From the NCBI GenBank assembly GCA_903922535.1, contig CAIXUF010000185.1:1-18553 (forward strand): 18,553 nt of DNA. The letters run 5' to 3'. This DNA comes from Candidatus Hydrogenedentota bacterium. GTDB taxonomy: Bacteria > Hydrogenedentota > Hydrogenedentia > Hydrogenedentiales > CAITNO01. The stretch's first letter is position 1. Every line of letters begins with the position of its first letter. Of this stretch, positions 14,356-18,553 are shown in pieces. The position numbers and the translations under genes were made by a program. Below the pieces are notes generated by a model. The model had not been told where the DNA came from, searched no databases, and saw nothing but the letters and a program-made list of their open reading frames with translations.

Positions 14356-15660
14356 ATGACCGTATTTGCCCAACAGCCTGATCCCGACCGACGCCCGCTG
14401 ACATCGAAGATTCAGCCGGACGGGCAGCCGTTGTCCCTTGCCGCCTGCGAGCAGGCGGGCGGCTATCGGGCGGTGCACAAGGCGCTTGGCACGATGGCCC
14501 CCGGTGACGTTACGCAGTTGGTCAAGGACTCGGGACTGCGCGGGCGCGGCGGCGCGGGCTTCCCAACCGGCCCCAAGTGGAGCTTCGTGCCCATGGGCGA
14601 CAACGCGCCCCGGCCCAAGTATCTTGTGGTGAACGCAGACGAAATGGAGCCGGGCACATTCAAGGACCGCCTCTTGCTGGAAGGCGACCCGCATCAGCTC
14701 ATCGAGGGTGTCATCCTGGCCGCCTATGCGATTCAGGCGGAGATGGCCTACATTTTCCTGCGCGGCGAATATGTGCTGGCGGAAAGGCGGCTGGCCACGG
14801 CCCTTGCCGAGGCGCGCGAAGCCGGACTGGTGGGGAAGAACATCCTCGGATCAGGCTACAGCCTCGACGTCAATCTGCACACCAGCGCGGGCCGGTACAT
14901 CTGCGGCGAGGAAACGGCGCTGATCAACGCGCTGGAAGGCCGCCGCGCCAACCCGCGGTCCAAGCCGCCCTTTCCCCAGGTTTGCGGCCTGCGCGGCAGG
15001 CCCACCATCGTGAACAACGTCGAGACGCTGTGCAATCTGCCGCACATTGTGAACAACGGCGCGGACTGGTTCAAAGGGCTTAGCCTCACGCCCAACGGCG
15101 GCACGAAGATTTACGGCGTCAGTGGCAAGGTGAAGCGTCCTGGGCTATGGGAACTGCCCCTGGGCACACCGGCCCGCACGATCTTGGAGGAGCATGCCGG
15201 CGGCATACGCGGCGGGTTGCAACTGCGGGCCATCATCCCCGGCGGCGCCTCCACCGATTTCCTGCTGGAATCACAGTTGGACGTGGCCATGGACTTTGAC
15301 ACGGTGCAGAAGGCGGGCAGCCGCATGGGCACGGGCACCATGATCGTGCTGGACGACCAGACCTGTCCCGTGGGCATGGTGCACAACCTGATGCAATTCT
15401 TCGCCGTTGAATCCTGCGGCTGGTGCACGCCCTGCCGCGAAGGATTGCCGTGGATCGAAAAGATCCTGGCGGCGATGGAGCGGGGCGAGGGCCAGCCGGG
15501 CGATCTGGAAGAGCTTGCGCGGCATGTCACCGCGCTGGGCATGGGCCTCACCTACTGCGCGCTGGCGCCCGGCGCCATGGAGCCGCTGGGCAGCGGGCTC
15601 AAACTGTTCCGCGACGATTTTGAGAGCCATATCCGCGACAAACGCTGCGGATGGAGTTGA
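14356..15660 (+). CDS. nuoF: NADH-quinone oxidoreductase subunit F (NADH/FMN-binding)
   Basis: This 434-residue subunit oxidises NADH through FMN. The FMN loop GRGGAGFPTG is at 63-72, NADEMEPGT and GRYICGEETALI are the nucleotide motifs, and the [4Fe-4S] cluster N3 ligands are C354, C357 and C360 (ESCGWCTPC) plus C401 (TYCALAPGA). RRANPRSKPPFP and ERGEGQPGD match E. coli NuoF closely by memory, placing this complex I in the E. coli-type clade. Length is near the usual 430-445. It starts 17 nt after nuoE and ends 4 nt before nuoG. The protein is cytoplasmic, at the tip of the peripheral arm. Confidence 0.95.
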   Translation: MTVFAQQPDPDRRPLTSKIQPDGQPLSLAACEQAGGYRAVHKALGTMAPGDVTQLVKDSGLRGRGGAGFPTGPKWSFVPMGDNAPRPKYLVVNADEMEPGTFKDRLLLEGDPHQLIEGVILAAYAIQAEMAYIFLRGEYVLAERRLATALAEAREAGLVGKNILGSGYSLDVNLHTSAGRYICGEETALINALEGRRANPRSKPPFPQVCGLRGRPTIVNNVETLCNLPHIVNNGADWFKGLSLTPNGGTKIYGVSGKVKRPGLWELPLGTPARTILEEHAGGIRGGLQLRAIIPGGASTDFLLESQLDVAMDFDTVQKAGSRMGTGTMIVLDDQTCPVGMVHNLMQFFAVESCGWCTPCREGLPWIEKILAAMERGEGQPGDLEELARHVTALGMGLTYCALAPGAMEPLGSGLKLFRDDFESHIRDKRCGWS

Positions 15661-15664
15661 CCGG

Positions 15665-18385
15665 ATGCCGACGCTGTACATAAACAACAAACCCCATCCC
15701 GTGAAAGACGGGCTCAACCTGCTGGAGGCCTGCCTCTCGCTGGGGTTCAACGTGCCCTATTTCTGCTGGCACCCGGCCCTCGGTTCGGTGGGCGCGTGCC
15801 GCCAGTGCGCCGTGAAAGTCTTCCAGAACGAGCAGGACCAGCGCGGCCGCATTGTCATGGCCTGCATGACGCCCGCGTCGGAGGGCACGCGCATCTCTCT
15901 GGATGATCCGGAGGTGAAGGCTTTTCGGGCCGGGGTCATCGAATGGCTGATGACGAACCACCCCCATGACTGCCCCGTGTGCGACGAGGGCGGCGAATGC
16001 CACCTGCAGGACATGACGGTCATGTGCGGGCACAACTACCGCGACTACCGCTTTCCGAAACGCACCTACCGCAACCAGAATCTCGGGCCGTTCATCAACC
16101 ATGAAATGAACCGGTGCATCCAGTGCTACCGCTGTGTGCGCTATTACCGGGACTATGCGGGCGGCCGCGACTTCGACGCGCAGGGCGTGAACAGCCGCGT
16201 CTATTTCGGCCGCCACACGGACGGTGCGCTGGAAAGCGAATTCAGCGGCAACCTGGTGGAGCTGTGCCCCACCGGGGTGTTCACCGACAAGACCCAGAAG
16301 AGACACTTCACCCGCCGCTGGGATCTGCAAACGGCCCCGTCCATCTGCGTGCACTGCGGCGCGGGCTGCAACATCACGCCCGGGGAGCGCTACGGCACGC
16401 TGCGGCGCATCCGCAACCGCTACAACGGCGAGGTGAATGGCTACTTCCTGTGCGACCGGGGCCGTTACGGCTACGAATTTGTCACCGGTGACCGCCGCGC
16501 GCGGGTGGTGATGCGCCGTGCCGAGCCGGGTTCGCTGGTGCCCACGGCCAAGCCCCTGGCCCTGCAGCGCCTGGGCGCGCTGCTCGCCGGAGACACGCGC
16601 GTCATCGGCATCGGCTCGCCGCGGGCCTCGCTGGAATCGAATTACGCGCTGCGGGCGCTGGTGGGCCCCGACAACTTCTTCGCGGGCGTTCCGGCGGCGG
16701 ACCAGCACCTGACCGAACTGGTGCTCGACCTGCTGATGCGCGGTCCGGCGCGGACGCCGTCCATGCGCGAAATGGCGTTGTCGGACGCGGTGCTGGTGCT
16801 GGGCGAGGACCTCACGAACACGGCACCACGCGTTGCGCTGGCACTTCGGCAGTCGGTGCTGAATGCGCCGATGAAGGCCGCCGCCCCCATGGGCATCCCC
16901 GACTGGAACGACGGCGCGCTGCGCGTGGCATTGCAGGACCAGAAGGGGCCGTTCTTCATCGCCGCGCCGGACGCAACGCGGCTCGACGACATCGCCACGG
17001 AAACCTTCCGCGCCGCGCCGGACGATATCGCGCGGCTGGGCTTTGCCGTCGCGCACCTGCTGGACCCGAAAGCCCCCGAGGTTTCGGGTTTGACCGAAGA
17101 AACCCAGCAACTGGCGGACAGGATTGCAAAAGCGCTGGCGGCTGCGGAACGGCCGCTGGTGGTGTCCGGGCCGTCGCTGGGCAGCGCCTCCATTCTGGCG
17201 GCCGCCGCGGCCGTGGCCAATGCCCTCTCCGCGGACGGGCGTCGCGCAGGGCTTTCCCTGATGGTGCCGGAATGCAACACGCTCGGCGCGGGCCTGCTGG
17301 GGGGGGGCGCGCTTGAGGAGGCGGCGCGGGCCCTTTCGGAAGGCGGCGCGGAGGTGGTGATCATTCTCGAAAATGATCTGTACCGCCGCGCGGAGCGCGC
17401 CTTTGTGGACAATCTGCTCACCGCGGCGAAATGCGTCATCCTAATCGACCACACGCTGCACGGCACCGCCGCGCGGGCGGATTACTTCCTGCCCGCCGCC
17501 ACCTTTGCGGAGGGCGACGGGACGCTTGTGAACAGTGAGGGCCGCGGCCAGCGCTGCATCCAGGTGTTCATGCCGGCGGGCGACGTGCAGGAGAGTTGGC
17601 GGTGGGTGTTGGATCTGGGTGCCGCCGCGGGGAAGTGGCCGAAAGGCCAGTGGGGAAACATTGACGCGATTGTCGCCGACATGGCCGCGTTCTTTCCCGT
17701 GCTGCACGGCGTTCGGGACGCGGCGCCCCTGGCCAGCTTCCGCATTGCCGGATTCAAGATTCCCCGGCAGTCGCACCGCTACAGCGGGCGCACGGCCATG
17801 CGGGCCAAGATGGACGTCAGCGAGCCGGGCATTCCGAGTGATCCAGACTCGCCGCTCACCTTCTCCATGGAAGGCTTCGCCGGACCGGCCCCGGCCTCGC
17901 TTGCGTCCTTTTTCTGGGCGCCCGGCTGGAACTCTGTGCAGTCCATCAACAAGTTTCAGGAAGAGATTGGCGGCGCGCTGATGGGCGGCGATCCCGGCGT
18001 GCGGCTCATCGCGCCCGAGGTGGCGCCGGGCGTTGCGGAATATCCCGGCACGATCCCGGAACCGTTCGCGCCGCGCGACGGCCAGTGGCTAATAGTCCCG
18101 GCGCATCACATCTATGGTTCCGATGAAATGAGCATGTTTTCGCCCGCCGTCGCGGAGCGGGCACCGGCCCCGTACCTTGCGTTGTCTCCGGAGGACGCGC
18201 GCATGCTGGGGTTGACCGAGGGCGACGTGACCGAGGTTACCCTGCACGGGCATGACCTTGTCCTGCCGGTGGCCGTGCGCGCGGCCCTGCCGAAGGGCGT
18301 GGCGGGACTTCCCGTCGGCCTGCCCGGCACGGAGCCTGTTGATCTTCCCGCGTGGGGCGTCATTGCGCGGAGGGGCCAGGCATGA
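15665..18385 (+). CDS. nuoG: NADH-quinone oxidoreductase subunit G
   Basis: This 906-residue iron-sulfur subunit is almost the length of E. coli NuoG (908). Ligands visible: [2Fe-2S] N1b at C34, C45, C48, C67; [4Fe-4S] N5 at H99, C103, C106, C112; N4 at C150, C153, C156 and C200; and the extra N7 cluster at C227, C230, C234 and C262 (SICVHCGAGCN, FLCDRG), present only in some bacteria. The remainder is a molybdopterin-oxidoreductase-like scaffold. ATG 15665 follows GGAG by about 8 nt; the frame is open further upstream inside nuoF, but the ferredoxin fold begins at MPTLYINN. A run of nine G (17299-17307) lies in the coding part and the frame is intact across it. The stop overlaps the nuoH start (ATGA), implying translational coupling. 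Confidence 0.95.
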   Translation: MPTLYINNKPHPVKDGLNLLEACLSLGFNVPYFCWHPALGSVGACRQCAVKVFQNEQDQRGRIVMACMTPASEGTRISLDDPEVKAFRAGVIEWLMTNHPHDCPVCDEGGECHLQDMTVMCGHNYRDYRFPKRTYRNQNLGPFINHEMNRCIQCYRCVRYYRDYAGGRDFDAQGVNSRVYFGRHTDGALESEFSGNLVELCPTGVFTDKTQKRHFTRRWDLQTAPSICVHCGAGCNITPGERYGTLRRIRNRYNGEVNGYFLCDRGRYGYEFVTGDRRARVVMRRAEPGSLVPTAKPLALQRLGALLAGDTRVIGIGSPRASLESNYALRALVGPDNFFAGVPAADQHLTELVLDLLMRGPARTPSMREMALSDAVLVLGEDLTNTAPRVALALRQSVLNAPMKAAAPMGIPDWNDGALRVALQDQKGPFFIAAPDATRLDDIATETFRAAPDDIARLGFAVAHLLDPKAPEVSGLTEETQQLADRIAKALAAAERPLVVSGPSLGSASILAAAAAVANALSADGRRAGLSLMVPECNTLGAGLLGGGALEEAARALSEGGAEVVIILENDLYRRAERAFVDNLLTAAKCVILIDHTLHGTAARADYFLPAATFAEGDGTLVNSEGRGQRCIQVFMPAGDVQESWRWVLDLGAAAGKWPKGQWGNIDAIVADMAAFFPVLHGVRDAAPLASFRIAGFKIPRQSHRYSGRTAMRAKMDVSEPGIPSDPDSPLTFSMEGFAGPAPASLASFFWAPGWNSVQSINKFQEEIGGALMGGDPGVRLIAPEVAPGVAEYPGTIPEPFAPRDGQWLIVPAHHIYGSDEMSMFSPAVAERAPAPYLALSPEDARMLGLTEGDVTEVTLHGHDLVLPVAVRAALPKGVAGLPVGLPGTEPVDLPAWGVIARRGQA

Positions 18386-18553
18386 GCGATATCCTCTGGC
18401 ATCTGGCAAACGTGGCGGGCGTGCTGGGCGTGCTGTTGACGCTCGCAGGCGCGCTGATCATGGTGGAACGGCGGTTGCTGGCCCTGTGGCAGGATCGCTA
18501 CGGCCCGAACCGCGTGGGACCCTTTGGCCTTTTGCAGGTCGCGGCGGACATGA
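18382..18553 (+). CDS. nuoH: NADH-quinone oxidoreductase subunit H (N-terminal part, runs off right edge)
   Basis: The first 57 codons of the NuoH membrane subunit are present: one hydrophobic helix (about 8-27), then the highly conserved ERRLLALWQDRYGPNRVGPFGLLQVAADM, the amphipathic stretch that leads to the quinone-binding site. It overlaps the nuoG stop by 4 nt. The remaining nuo genes (nuoI onward) would be expected beyond the window. Confidence 0.93.
   Translation, partial: MSDILWHLANVAGVLGVLLTLAGALIMVERRLLALWQDRYGPNRVGPFGLLQVAADM

Noticed and set aside
15407..15664. Upstream extension of nuoG within nuoF
   Set aside because: The frame is merely open; the ferredoxin domain starts at ATG 15665 with a ribosome site.
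15599..17110. 503-codon minus-strand frame opposite nuoG
   Set aside because: Antisense shadow caused by high third-position GC; no recognisable domain.
1..18553. tRNA, rRNA, riboswitch or insertion sequence
   Set aside because: No cloverleaf, conserved rRNA segment, known aptamer or transposase was recognised on reading; a covariance-model scan was not possible here.

Overview
The window is GC-rich (by eye a little over 60%) bacterial chromosome with dense coding and no rRNA, tRNA, CRISPR array or transposase gene. The gene mix suggests a heterotrophic, Gram-negative-type bacterium of the Planctomycetes/Hydrogenedentes/Lentisphaerae kind. The pointers are a secreted protein joining a PASTA domain to a sugar-type beta-propeller, a Tat-exported Gfo/Idh/MocA oxidoreductase, a sialidase C-terminal remnant, a fucose-permease-type transporter and a hexosamine-kinase-like protein. 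Candidatus Hydrogenedentes is my best guess, from recalled family resemblance only.

Left part (1-3501, minus strand). In order of transcription: a C-terminal remnant of a sialidase-like protein, a carbon-nitrogen hydrolase with its own good promoter (the -10 box overlaps the stop codon of the remnant), a NahK/LnpB-like sugar kinase, and a membrane-anchored M28 zinc aminopeptidase that runs off the left edge.

Middle (3600-10520). A secreted PASTA/beta-propeller protein and an FHS-family sugar permease lie on the plus strand, and a small ribbon-helix-helix 'antitoxin' gene follows the permease by 7 nt with no recognisable toxin beside it. A Tat-exported Gfo/Idh/MocA oxidoreductase is convergent with these. 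Divergent from it is an AAA ATPase with a DUF4143-type C-terminus, preceded by a near-consensus promoter that overlaps a 31-bp interrupted palindrome, a likely operator.

Right part (10747-18553). This is the start of a respiratory complex I (NADH:quinone oxidoreductase) operon: nuoA, a single-gene nuoB-nuoC-nuoD fusion, nuoE, nuoF, nuoG and the first 57 codons of nuoH. Gene order, the C-D fusion, the NuoB tail, and NuoF and NuoG (with the N7 cluster cysteines) all resemble the Escherichia coli type of complex I, which suggests a horizontally distributed operon. The genes are almost back to back, except that a 126-nt gap filled with four successive hairpins separates nuoBCD from nuoE.

Together, the left and middle genes look like scavenging of host or polymer-derived sugars and peptides (secreted hydrolases, sugar uptake, sugar phosphorylation, periplasmic sugar oxidation). 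The right part is core energy metabolism. I see no complete, clearly new multi-gene system. The most unusual items are the hairpin tract inside the nuo operon, the NuoBCD fusion, the palindromic operator of the DUF4143 ATPase, the PASTA-propeller fusion and the lone antitoxin behind a sugar permease.
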